Position numbers and translations under genes: made by a program
In this document: positions 1 to 6,892 of the stretch, piece after piece
How the letters are laid out: the number at the start of each line of letters is the position of its first letter
How positions within the stretch are numbered: the stretch's first letter is position 1
NCBI GenBank assembly: GCA_031264875.1
Contig: JAISDK010000031.1
Coordinates: 1 to 11,505 of the forward strand
Source of the DNA: Prevotellaceae bacterium
GTDB lineage: Bacteria > Bacteroidota > Bacteroidia > Bacteroidales > UBA932
Reading direction: 5' to 3'
Length of the DNA stretch: 11,505 nucleotides
The notes under the pieces: model-generated
What the model was told of the DNA's origin: nothing
Seen by the model: only the letters and a program-made list of their open reading frames with translations
Databases searched by the model: none

Positions 1-11
1 AAGCAATCCAG
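1..11. repeat. Truncated end of a short dispersed repeat
   Basis: The first 11 bases, AAGCAATCCAG, are the exact reverse complement of positions 11402-11412, the start of a repeat-like element at the other end of the window. The copy is cut by the window edge, so its length is unknown. Eleven matching bases is short, but the motif also looks like the end of short dispersed repeats found between genes in many bacterial genomes (from memory, not searched). Confidence 0.4.
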
Positions 12-53
12 AGTTTTTATAATCTGTTATATCTTGTTTATTTCGCATATCTT

Positions 54-95
54 AAAAAAAAAAAATCACATCCGGTGCGACGCATCGCGTATTTT
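54..95 (-). terminator. Possible terminator after argD (weak stem, T12 run)
   Basis: On the minus strand just past the argD stop there is a GC-rich stretch able to form only short hairpins (GCGA-TGCG-TCGC, and CAC-CGGAT-GTG next to the run). An uninterrupted run of 12 T (positions 54-65) follows. The T run and its position at the end of the minus-strand array fit intrinsic termination, but the stems are only 3-4 bp, so this is tentative. Confidence 0.4.
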
Positions 96-1238
96 TCAAC
101 TTCCAATTTTCAATTGAATAAGGGTATTGTTAAAAGCTTCGATAAAATACCGTGCATCGATTTCGGTTAGGCACAGAGGGGGCAGTAACCGTATAATATT
201 TGTCGATGAGGCGCCTGTGAAAATCCTGTATTCGAACATTAATTTGCGGCGTATTTCGAAAACTGGTTCCGGCATTTCGATAGCTATCATTAAGCCTTTT
301 CCGCGCAGTTCCTTTATTTGAGGGAACCGTGCGAGTTCGTTCATCAGGAAGCGCCCGATTTTTTCTGCATTAGCCATAAGATTTTCCTCAATCATCACAT
401 CTGCAACGGCAATGCCTGCGGCAGAAGCCAAATATGCGCCTCCGAATGTAGTACCGAGTGTACCTTTTACCGGTTGAAATTCAGGCGAAATAAATACTCC
501 TGCCATAGGAAAACCGTTTCCGATGCCTTTGGCCACAGTTATCAGGTCGGGCTTTATTCCGGAATATTGATGATAAAAATATTTCCCCGAACGTCCGCAT
601 CCTGACTGTATTTCGTCCAGAATCAGCATTGTGCCGTACGACTTGCAGAGCGATGAAAGGCTGCGCAGAAAATCGTCGGTTGGGATTTTTACTCCTCCAA
701 CCCCCTGTATTCCTTCGATGATAACCGCGCAGTATTCACCCGATTTCAATTCCTTTTCCGTCTGTTCGATGTCGTTGAGAGGGACAAAAGTAACGTTGCT
801 ATTAAGATTGTATGGCGCACTGTACTGAGGAATGTCTGTTACGGCTACTGCTCCCGAAGTTCTTCCGTGAAATGCGCCCTTGAACGCAAGTACTTTCTTT
901 CTCTGTGTTTTAAAGGAAGCAAGTTTCAATGCGTTTTCGTTGGCTTCGGCTCCCGAATTACACATAAACAGCGAATATTCGGCATATCCGCTTATCTTGC
1001 CAAGTTTTTGAGCCAGTATCTGCTGTTGTCTGTTTATGACCGAATTGGTGAAAAAAGCCAGCTGCTTTAACTGTTGCTGTACATTTTCCACAAATTTAGG
1101 ATGCGAGTGTCCGATGGAAATAACTGCATGTCCTCCATACAAGTCGAGATATTTGTTTCCGTCGGAATCGTACAAATAACATCCCTCGCCTTTTGCAAGG
1201 GCTACATCCCAAATAGAATAGACATCGAAAAGGTTCAT
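96..1238 (-). CDS. argD: Acetylornithine/succinylornithine aminotransferase ArgD
   Basis: PLP-dependent class III aminotransferase of arginine synthesis. It transfers an amino group from glutamate to the N-acylated glutamate semialdehyde to give N-acylornithine, in the cytoplasm. Seen in the 380-residue product: the phosphate-binding segment NSGAEANE (94-101), the GAFHGRT motif (121-127), LDEIQSG (207-213) with the cofactor-ring aspartate D208, the Schiff-base lysine K237 in TVAKGIGNGFP, and GTTFGG (262-267). Length and the N-terminus MNLFDVY match Bacteroidales ArgD as I remember it. The ATG is preceded by GAGGA three bases upstream, a clearer ribosome site than those of the neighbouring genes. 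Known of the group: some Bacteroides use N-succinyl rather than N-acetyl intermediates, so the true substrate may be succinylornithine; the sequence does not decide this. It is the last gene of the minus-strand array, 36 nt after a small winged-helix gene, with no other arginine gene in view. Confidence 0.9.
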   Translation of the reverse strand: MNLFDVYSIWDVALAKGEGCYLYDSDGNKYLDLYGGHAVISIGHSHPKFVENVQQQLKQLAFFTNSVINRQQQILAQKLGKISGYAEYSLFMCNSGAEANENALKLASFKTQRKKVLAFKGAFHGRTSGAVAVTDIPQYSAPYNLNSNVTFVPLNDIEQTEKELKSGEYCAVIIEGIQGVGGVKIPTDDFLRSLSSLCKSYGTMLILDEIQSGCGRSGKYFYHQYSGIKPDLITVAKGIGNGFPMAGVFISPEFQPVKGTLGTTFGGAYLASAAGIAVADVMIEENLMANAEKIGRFLMNELARFPQIKELRGKGLMIAIEMPEPVFEIRRKLMFEYRIFTGASSTNIIRLLPPLCLTEIDARYFIEAFNNTLIQLKIGS

Positions 1239-1274
1239 TTTTCCTCAGTAAAATAAAAACAGACGGTTATATTT

Positions 1275-1454
1275 TTACTTTGCCGGTTCCCAAACACAGC
1301 GTTTTGGAGAAACAATCTTTCCTGATTCTTTCAGGACTTTCATCGCTTTTTCCACTTCTTTTTTGTCTAAACCGGTAAGTTCCGCTATTTTAGACGTACC
1401 TACAGGCGCTCCGGCCTTAACCATGGCGTCCAACACTTTTTCTTCTGCACTCAT
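1275..1454 (-). CDS. Small winged-helix (MarR-like) DNA-binding protein, 59 aa
   Basis: A 59-codon reading frame from ATG to TAA lying neatly between clpX (46 nt upstream) and argD (36 nt downstream). The product starts MSAEEKVLDAMVKAG and continues with a helix-turn-helix-like stretch, TSKIAELTGLDKKEVEKAMK (20-39). It then has LKESGKIVSPKR and a C-terminal CVWEP, the shape of a minimal winged helix with a short wing. It resembles 60-residue 'transcriptional regulator' proteins known from Bacteroidales and some archaea (from memory). There is no second domain, ligand pocket, membrane segment or signal peptide. Binding to DNA is inferred from the fold pattern only; its target is unknown, and it could instead bind RNA or a protein. 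Filling the gap in the same direction, with a charged well-formed sequence, makes it a credible gene despite its size. No strong Shine-Dalgarno sequence is visible. Confidence 0.8.
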   Translation of the reverse strand: MSAEEKVLDAMVKAGAPVGTSKIAELTGLDKKEVEKAMKVLKESGKIVSPKRCVWEPAK

Positions 1455-1500
1455 TGTTTTTTATCTTTTAAATGTTTGGTGTTATACAATGTTTATTATT

Positions 1501-2757
1501 TTATGCCACACGCAGTTTATTGTTCAGTTTTTCGATTCTGTCTTTTGCATATTGCAGTGTGATGCACAGTTCCTTTTGATTATCCGAAGGCGCTTCATAC
1601 ATGGCGTCAACCATGATGGTTTCGAAAATCGACCGCAATCCGCGTGCTCCGAGCTTAAATTCCATTGCCTTATCGACAATATAATTCAGCGCCTCGTCTT
1701 CAAATTCGAGTTTTACCCCGTCCATTTCGAACAGTCGTATATATTGTTTTGTTATTGCATTTTTCGGCTCTGTAAGAATTTGATACAGAGCATTTCTATC
1801 CAGTGGCAGCAAATATGTCAGTATCGGCAGACGGCCTATGATTTCGGGAATCAAGCCGAAAGTTTTTAAATCAGCGGGAATAACATACTGCAAAAGGTTT
1901 TCCCTATCGAGAACTTCCTTTTCCTTAACTGCTTTATATCCCATTGATTGAGAATTTAAACGGCGGGATATAATCTTATCGACGTCATTGAATGCTCCTC
2001 CGCATATAAACAGGATATTTTTTGTGTTTACTACAATAAACTGCTGTTCCGGATGTTTTCGTCCTCCTTTCGGAGGCACGTTCACCAGCGAACCTTCCAG
2101 CAGCTTCAACAGTCCCTGCTGCACTCCTTCTCCCGAAACGTCGCGTGTAATCGAAGGATTATCGCCTTTACGGGCTATCTTATCGATTTCATCTATGAAG
2201 ACGATGCCTCTTTCGGCAGCCTTAACATTGTAGTCGGCAGCTTGCAACAGACGCGACAGTATGCTTTCCACATCTTCGCCCACATATCCGGCTTCGGTCA
2301 ATACCGTTGCATCCACTATTGCGAAGGGTACGTTCAACATTTTAGCGATACTGCGAGCAAGCAGGGTTTTACCGGTACCGGTTTCGCCAATCATCACTAT
2401 GTTCGATTTTTCTATTTCAACATCGTCGGTATTGATATTCTGGTCTATCCTTTTGTAGTGATTATAAACGGCAACGGATAAGTATTTTTTTGCATAGTCC
2501 TGACCAATAACATACTGGTCAAGAAATTGTTTTATTTCTCCGGGCTTTGGTACCGACGAGACTTTTGTCGATGCCTTTTTTCTTTTAGGCGCTGTCGTTG
2601 TACCTGTATTTTGATAATTCATTGCTTCCGATATGGCTGCGTGAACGCGTTCGGCACAGTCGGAACAGATACAGGCGTCGAGACCAACAATCATCATGGT
2701 GACATGATCTTCGCTAAGACCGCAAAAAGAACATTTTTTCTTCGATGTGTTTTTCAT
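1501..2757 (-). CDS. clpX: ATP-dependent protease unfoldase subunit ClpX
   Basis: AAA+ unfoldase that recognises tagged or damaged proteins, unfolds them with ATP and threads them into ClpP; cytoplasmic hexamer. The 418-residue product has the full domain order. An N-terminal zinc-binding domain has C9, C12, C31 and C34. Walker A is GETGTGKT (124-131), the pore loop is GYVG (157-160) and Walker B is VFIDEID (186-192). The RKH loop lies at 233-235, the GRLP arginine at R309, and sensor-2 GARG at 370-373. The ClpP-docking loop, IGF in E. coli, reads MGY here (272-274), close to the VGY I recall for Bacteroides, so it looks like a lineage variant and not damage. Length is normal. The start ATG overlaps the clpP stop by one base (TAATG), so translation is probably coupled. 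The partner ClpP is directly upstream. Confidence 0.97.
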   Translation of the reverse strand: MKNTSKKKCSFCGLSEDHVTMMIVGLDACICSDCAERVHAAISEAMNYQNTGTTTAPKRKKASTKVSSVPKPGEIKQFLDQYVIGQDYAKKYLSVAVYNHYKRIDQNINTDDVEIEKSNIVMIGETGTGKTLLARSIAKMLNVPFAIVDATVLTEAGYVGEDVESILSRLLQAADYNVKAAERGIVFIDEIDKIARKGDNPSITRDVSGEGVQQGLLKLLEGSLVNVPPKGGRKHPEQQFIVVNTKNILFICGGAFNDVDKIISRRLNSQSMGYKAVKEKEVLDRENLLQYVIPADLKTFGLIPEIIGRLPILTYLLPLDRNALYQILTEPKNAITKQYIRLFEMDGVKLEFEDEALNYIVDKAMEFKLGARGLRSIFETIMVDAMYEAPSDNQKELCITLQYAKDRIEKLNNKLRVA

Positions 2758-3425
2758 TATATGTTTTCTCTTTTCCTCATTATTTCATCAATCATTCCAT
2801 ACTGCAATGCTTCTTCCGAAGTCATCCAATAGTCTCTGTCGGAGTCTTTTTCTATTTTTTCTATGGTCTGTCCCGTGTGTTGCGACAGTATTTTGTACAG
2901 TTCCTGTTTTGTCTTGATAATTTCCCGTGCAGCGATTTCGATATCACTTGCCTGACCTTCGGCTCCTCCGAGCGGCTGGTGAATCAAAATTCTCGAATGA
3001 GGCAGGGCAGACCGCTTGCCGTTTTTTCCCGCAGCAAGCAGCACGGCGCCCATCGAAGCGGCCATACCTGTACAAATAGTTGCCACATCGGAATTTATAA
3101 TCTGCATCGTGTCATAAATACCCAAACCTGCCGAAACTGAACCGCCCGGAGAGTTGAGATATATTTGCAAGTCTTTGGAATCTATCGAATCCAGATATAG
3201 TAACTGCGCCTGTATGATATTTGCAACTTCGTCATATACGGGAGTACCCAGAAATATGATTCGCTCCATCATCAAACGTGAAAAAACGTCCAGGGGCTGT
3301 ACGTTCAATTGTCTCTCTTCCAAAATATACGGAGTAATAGAATTTTCTATCATCGACGTATATCGATACATGTTCAGGCTACTGATACCTGCATGTTTCA
3401 ATGTATATTTATCAAAATCTTTCAT
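2757..3425 (-). CDS. clpP: ATP-dependent Clp protease proteolytic subunit ClpP
   Basis: Serine peptidase that forms a double heptameric ring and degrades proteins fed by ClpX. The catalytic triad is visible: S124 in GMAASMGA, H149 in ILIHQPLGG and D198 in DRDYW. Spacings of 25 and 49 residues equal those of E. coli ClpP. The oligomer and substrate-binding segment NSPGGSVSAG (91-100) is intact. At 222 residues it has an N-terminal part about 13 residues longer than the E. coli precursor; whether this is processed is not visible. The start overlaps the tig stop by four bases (ATGA), and its own TAA overlaps the clpX ATG. This is the conserved tig-clpP-clpX order, consistent with one transcript and coupled translation. 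Confidence 0.97.
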   Translation of the reverse strand: MKDFDKYTLKHAGISSLNMYRYTSMIENSITPYILEERQLNVQPLDVFSRLMMERIIFLGTPVYDEVANIIQAQLLYLDSIDSKDLQIYLNSPGGSVSAGLGIYDTMQIINSDVATICTGMAASMGAVLLAAGKNGKRSALPHSRILIHQPLGGAEGQASDIEIAAREIIKTKQELYKILSQHTGQTIEKIEKDSDRDYWMTSEEALQYGMIDEIMRKRENI

Positions 3426-4903
3426 TCCTGTTTTTCTTTATCGTCTTCTTGAGTTTCTGTGATTTCCACTTCAGCGTTTTCCGTTTCGGATTCATCTTTT
3501 ACGGGTTCATCTTTCACCGTTTCATACGTTTCGGAATTATTTTCAGGGAGGCTGTCTTTTTCATCAGTTTTCGTTTTGCATAATGTTTTAAATTCATCAA
3601 TCGTAACGTCTATAACGTTCAATTTTGCATTTTCCTTCAATAATTCGGTCAGTTTTTTTATCTTTATGTTTTCATAAACCTCATTTACATATTCCTGCTG
3701 TCCGAGATAATAATTCGTTAAATCGTCAATGTCAACGTCTGCATCCAGATGTTGATAATTGCTGAAATTACTTATGACAATATTTCTCACTTCGAGTTTT
3801 ATCATGTCATAAGTTATCTCGATATTTGCCTGTTCGAGCAGGGAGCCTAATATGTAATTCCATCGAATCCCGTCTGTGAAATATTTTACTAAATATTCGG
3901 ATTGCTCTTCCCGCATATTTTTATCTTTGTCTTTCATAAATTCAATATAATTCTTGATAAAATCATCGGGTAAAACGATATTTGCCTTTTCTTTCAAAAC
4001 ATCGACAGCATCTGCGTATAGTTGATTAAAACTCATGATTTCATAGTTAGCCGCTATATGTTTTTTTAAATATTCTCTTAATTCTTCTTCGTTGTGGATA
4101 TTGTCTTTCCCTGCTACCTCATCGAAAAATGCCTGATTGAAGGCTGACTGCGTTTTTTTCGAAATTTCAACTATGGTAAACGGGAGGATTTCGGGCTGTA
4201 ATTCAAGTTCTTCTTTACTGATAGCCAACATTCCTGTTAAATCAAGTTCATTGGTAAACACTTTTCGTATTTCAACATTTATCACATCATCCACTTTTGC
4301 CCCGGAAAACAGGGATTTGTATTCATCGGGAATAACAGATGTTATAAAGCTTGCTGTATGTGCCTGTTCTTCGCCTTCCTTTACCAGAACAGTATTCACT
4401 TTTACGAGACAATCGTCTCCCACTGCATCGAGGTTTTCAAAAATCGGATATGCTTCTTGATACGATTTTATTACTTCATCTATATCTTCGTCTTCTACAA
4501 GTATGTTGTAATATACCAGTTCCGTGTTTTTGTCTATTTTATAGGTAAATTCCGGAAAAAAGCCAGCTTCATACATAAATTCAAAATCTTTCTGTCCGCT
4601 TGACTCCACCAGTGGCTGGTTATTCGCAGACGGTATTGGCCGACCTACAATAAGACCTTTGTTTTCTTTTTCATAATTTTCGATAGAGTCATTGACGAGT
4701 TTGGTTATTTCCTCGTACATAAGGGGTTGTCCATACATCTTTTTAATCAGGGATATTGGTGCGTTTCCCGGACGGAATCCCTTGATTTGATATGTCTGGC
4801 GTATTTTTTTTAACCCTTTCTCTACTTTAGCTGCATAATCTTCCTGTGATATTTTCAGGGTCAGGGAGGCAACAAGACCTTCTTTATTTTGTATTAATTC
4901 CAT
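3422..4903 (-). CDS. tig: Trigger factor, ribosome-associated chaperone
   Basis: Chaperone that binds the ribosome exit tunnel and shields nascent chains. The N-terminal ribosome-binding domain carries the signature GFRPGNAP (42-49) followed by ISLIKKMYG. The middle and C-terminal regions are diverged and rich in charged helices; I cannot point to an intact peptidyl-prolyl isomerase active site. At 493 residues it is longer than the roughly 430-450 usual for the family, and the excess is an acidic, low-complexity tail (about 446-493, rich in E, D, T and K) that is probably disordered. The ATG has only A/T-rich sequence upstream and no Shine-Dalgarno motif. The gene begins 75 nt after the tRNA-Leu 3' end with no recognisable promoter between, and overlaps clpP by four bases. 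Confidence 0.93.
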   Translation of the reverse strand: MELIQNKEGLVASLTLKISQEDYAAKVEKGLKKIRQTYQIKGFRPGNAPISLIKKMYGQPLMYEEITKLVNDSIENYEKENKGLIVGRPIPSANNQPLVESSGQKDFEFMYEAGFFPEFTYKIDKNTELVYYNILVEDEDIDEVIKSYQEAYPIFENLDAVGDDCLVKVNTVLVKEGEEQAHTASFITSVIPDEYKSLFSGAKVDDVINVEIRKVFTNELDLTGMLAISKEELELQPEILPFTIVEISKKTQSAFNQAFFDEVAGKDNIHNEEELREYLKKHIAANYEIMSFNQLYADAVDVLKEKANIVLPDDFIKNYIEFMKDKDKNMREEQSEYLVKYFTDGIRWNYILGSLLEQANIEITYDMIKLEVRNIVISNFSNYQHLDADVDIDDLTNYYLGQQEYVNEVYENIKIKKLTELLKENAKLNVIDVTIDEFKTLCKTKTDEKDSLPENNSETYETVKDEPVKDESETENAEVEITETQEDDKEKQE

Positions 4904-4924
4904 TTTTATATGTATATAACCAAG

Positions 4925-4959
4925 GGCAGAAAACGAATATTTGTTTTACAGTTTCTGCC
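4925..4959 (-). other. Inverted repeat in the tRNA-tig spacer
   Basis: GGCAGAAA (4925-4932) and TTTCTGCC (4952-4959) form a perfect 8-bp inverted repeat with a 19-nt loop, 21 nt before the tig start. No T run follows on the minus strand, so it is not a standard intrinsic terminator. It could be a leader hairpin, an attenuator, a processing site between tRNA and mRNA, or an operator. Confidence 0.4.
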
Positions 4960-4978
4960 AGCAATCTAAACTTCTTAG

Positions 4979-5061
4979 TGCGGATAGGGGGACTCGAACC
5001 CACACGTCTTACGACACTAGATCCTAAATCTAGCGCGGCTACCAAATTACGCCATATCCGC
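4979..5061 (-). tRNA. tRNA-Leu (anticodon UAG)
   Basis: An 83-nt class II tRNA. The acceptor stem GCGGATA / TATCCGC has 7 perfect pairs. A 3-bp D stem is GGC/GCC. The anticodon stem CTAGA/TCTAG encloses the loop TTTAGGA, giving anticodon TAG, which reads CUA leucine codons. A variable arm (TGTCGTAAGACGT region) is present, as expected for leucine tRNAs. The T loop TTCGAGT is normal. The T stem GTGGG/CCCCC contains one U-C mismatch at its second pair. The discriminator is A and the 3' CCA is not encoded (the genome has CTA), so it would be added enzymatically. A strong Bacteroidota-type promoter lies directly upstream. Confidence 0.95.
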
Positions 5062-5074
5062 GATAAAAGCGGCG

Positions 5075-5105
5075 CAAAGGTACTACAATTTTTATTACTT
5101 GCAAA
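5075..5105 (-). promoter_or_regulatory. Bacteroidota-type promoter for tRNA-Leu (and probably tig-clpP-clpX)
   Basis: On the minus strand, TTTG (5102-5105) and TACCTTTG (5075-5082) are separated by exactly 19 nt. This matches the Bacteroides primary-sigma consensus TTTG-N19-21-TAnnTTTG. Transcription would begin a few bases before the tRNA 5' end at 5061. No comparable promoter is seen between the tRNA and tig. Confidence 0.8.
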
Positions 5106-5142
5106 AAATGATATGCAAAACACTGCATTGATGTAATTGTAG

Positions 5143-5158
5143 AATGAAGAACTTCATT
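5143..5158. other. Small inverted repeat after the OmpP1/FadL gene
   Basis: AATGAA and TTCATT pair around a 4-nt loop, 8 nt beyond the stop of the 5167-6690 gene on the minus strand. It may help end that transcript, but no T run follows and the stem is AT-rich, so the terminator role is only a guess. Confidence 0.25.
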
Positions 5159-5166
5159 GTTGCCTT

Positions 5167-6690
5167 TTAATTCGACCTGAATGTCCAGCCGAGTGTCAGA
5201 GAGAGTCTTCTGTTTTTCAGATTTTCGATAATTCCGTCTGCTCCGGCGTAATGAGTATAATAGTCGGTATTACTTGTCCGTACATAAGCCATGTCGATAT
5301 TGAGTTGCCTGAATTTCCAGCCAAGTCCTGCGGAGTAGGTTCGACGCGACAAATCGTAGTCTTTGTCAGGAGACTGATTGTGCATGTATCCGGCTCGCAG
5401 TGCAAAGTTTTTTATCCACATTTCAGTTCCAAAACGTAAGTTCACAGTGTTTTTGAAATATTTTTCGATGTCGGAATTGAATATGTCTGTAGGGTCGGAT
5501 CCTTTCAGTTTGATTCGGGAATAATCTACGTATTCACAGTCCATGCTTACAAGTCCAAAATTTCCGATTATGAAAGCAAATGAACCGGTAGCCTTGTACG
5601 GGGTTTTGATTCTTTCAAAAAACAGATAGTAGTCGTTGTTCGATCCGTCTCTTAAGGGCATATTATCTGTTTTATATTGAGCCTCCAGAGAGGCCGAATA
5701 TAAATTGTCCATGGCAGGAGGATAATCATTGTCTTCTTCTTCGACATATTTGTAAGGATACATAAAATTGTCAGGAGAATGAAGCGACAGTCCGAACCGT
5801 ATTGCCTGAATGGGCTTATAGATAATCCCGACTTTACAGTTTATGCCTAAGCCTCTTATTTTAAGATCGGTATTGTATATGAGCCTGTCAAAATCGGAAG
5901 TATTGTTTTCGTGTGCGTACTCCCGGTAAGCAACTTCCCGTCTATAATTCAATGTTGTCATTCCGAGCAGGATGCCGGCAAAAAGCTTATCATTGAAGTT
6001 CATTCCCACATTAAAAGTTATTTCACTCGAAGAACCTTTCATCAGGGAATTTATTTGCTGACGAACACGGTCGCCATAGTTCAAAACACTGTAATAACTG
6101 TTTCCGTCCCAGTCGATAAGATGCGTTCCATAAGCCATCACAACATCCCAGTCGAGAGGATTGAAGTTGTAGAATGCGTCATACGAATTAAGATGGGAGG
6201 GATTAAAAAAGTCAGTATTTTCATTTGCTTTATATGCAAAATAGTTAATTATTGAATTTGTGCTGGTGATGCCTTTGACAGTGGTACGGCGATTGAAGTT
6301 GTTTTTTTTCAAATATGTTATCCCGATATTCCATTTGGTACGGCTCTGGTTTTCCAAAGCAAAGACAACTCCAAAGCTCGAAATTCCCGCCCGCACTCGC
6401 GAATCATCTGTCTGTATTCCTGCAACACCGGAACTATTATAAATATTGTTCAGCGAGGAAGTGAACGATACATGAGATTTTCGGAAAACCGCCAGACCGG
6501 CAGGATTAACGCTGATGCCTGAAATATCGCCTCCCAGTGCGCCGAAAGCTCCGCCCATGGCGGCAAAACGGGCTGTTCCTTCATAATCCTGATACGAAAC
6601 TTTAAGAATGTCATCAATAGTCTGGGCATACAATCCGGACGTGCAAAAAACTAATAAACATATAAGAAACCTTTTCATCTCATTAAACAT
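5167..6690 (-). CDS. Outer-membrane beta-barrel protein, OmpP1/FadL family
   Basis: Predicted outer-membrane barrel of the long-chain fatty acid or hydrophobic-compound transporter type; Bacteroidales members are often labelled 'hemin receptor' without proof. The product has an N-terminal signal peptide: a basic start MKR, a hydrophobic core FLICLLVFC, and likely cleavage after A22 (LYA-Q). The family-like segment ARFAAMGGAFGALGGD (about 41-56) leads into SVNPAGLAVF, the NPAG motif typical of FadL-like proteins. The rest has many alternating, aromatic-rich strands and ends on a strand with an aromatic near the terminus (LSLTLGWTFRSN). Length 507 fits. Two starts are possible: the ATG at 6690 and one four codons later (MKRFLIC), which gives a cleaner signal peptide. 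A -7-like box lies 20 nt upstream. It is divergent from the T9SS cargo gene. The substrate cannot be read from the sequence. Confidence 0.85.
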   Translation of the reverse strand: MFNEMKRFLICLLVFCTSGLYAQTIDDILKVSYQDYEGTARFAAMGGAFGALGGDISGISVNPAGLAVFRKSHVSFTSSLNNIYNSSGVAGIQTDDSRVRAGISSFGVVFALENQSRTKWNIGITYLKKNNFNRRTTVKGITSTNSIINYFAYKANENTDFFNPSHLNSYDAFYNFNPLDWDVVMAYGTHLIDWDGNSYYSVLNYGDRVRQQINSLMKGSSSEITFNVGMNFNDKLFAGILLGMTTLNYRREVAYREYAHENNTSDFDRLIYNTDLKIRGLGINCKVGIIYKPIQAIRFGLSLHSPDNFMYPYKYVEEEDNDYPPAMDNLYSASLEAQYKTDNMPLRDGSNNDYYLFFERIKTPYKATGSFAFIIGNFGLVSMDCEYVDYSRIKLKGSDPTDIFNSDIEKYFKNTVNLRFGTEMWIKNFALRAGYMHNQSPDKDYDLSRRTYSAGLGWKFRQLNIDMAYVRTSNTDYYTHYAGADGIIENLKNRRLSLTLGWTFRSN

Positions 6691-6709
6691 TTTAACATTT
6701 TAATATTTG

Positions 6710-6717
6710 CAAAAGTA
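6710..6717 (-). promoter_or_regulatory. -7 box candidate for the OmpP1/FadL-type gene
   Basis: TACTTTTG on the minus strand is an exact TAnnTTTG match, 19 nt from the annotated ATG, giving a very short leader. No TTTG box is found 19-21 nt further upstream, so only half of the promoter is supported. Confidence 0.45.
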
Positions 6718-6748
6718 TGAAGAATTTTCATACACCGTAATTTTCACA

Positions 6749-6777
6749 GATATAAAAACACTAATGTTTTATATATC
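6749..6777. promoter_or_regulatory. Imperfect palindrome in the divergent intergenic region
   Basis: GATATAAAAACA (6749-6760) pairs with TGTTTTATATATC (6765-6777) through 12 base pairs, with one bulged A and a CTAA loop. It sits between the two divergent -7-like boxes, nearer the minus-strand one. The heptamer CACTAAT occurs at 6759-6765 and again at 6777-6783, 18 bp apart. A further short inverted repeat, TATGAA/TTCATA (6716-6732), overlaps the end of the minus-strand box. These are plausible protein-binding sites, but AT-rich DNA produces such patterns by chance. Confidence 0.35.
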
Positions 6778-6863
6778 ACTAATATAATCTCCTGTGTGTT
6801 TGTGAAAAAAGTTGATTTTGCATTATTTAACATAATATAAAAGTTTTTTAAGATATTATATAA

Positions 6864-6871
6864 TAATTTTG
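6864..6871 (+). promoter_or_regulatory. -7 box candidate for the T9SS cargo and PorP operon
   Basis: TAATTTTG matches TAnnTTTG exactly and lies 21 nt before the ATG at 6893. A TTTG box at the expected distance is absent. The position mirrors the divergent box for the minus-strand gene. Confidence 0.5.
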
Positions 6872-6892
6872 CCCCCTGTTAAAAAGTTATGA

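Noticed and set aside
1363..1869. 168-residue open frame on the plus strand
   Set aside because: It is antisense to the end of clpX and the start of the small winged-helix gene. Its composition is what reverse-strand reading of those genes gives.
4884..5123. 79-residue open frame on the minus strand over the tRNA
   Set aside because: It reads straight through the tRNA-Leu gene and its promoter, so it is not a protein gene.
5167..6690. Specific 'hemin receptor' function for the OmpP1/FadL-like barrel
   Set aside because: The label is common in databases, but no haem-binding motif or haem-uptake neighbour is visible, so only the family is called.
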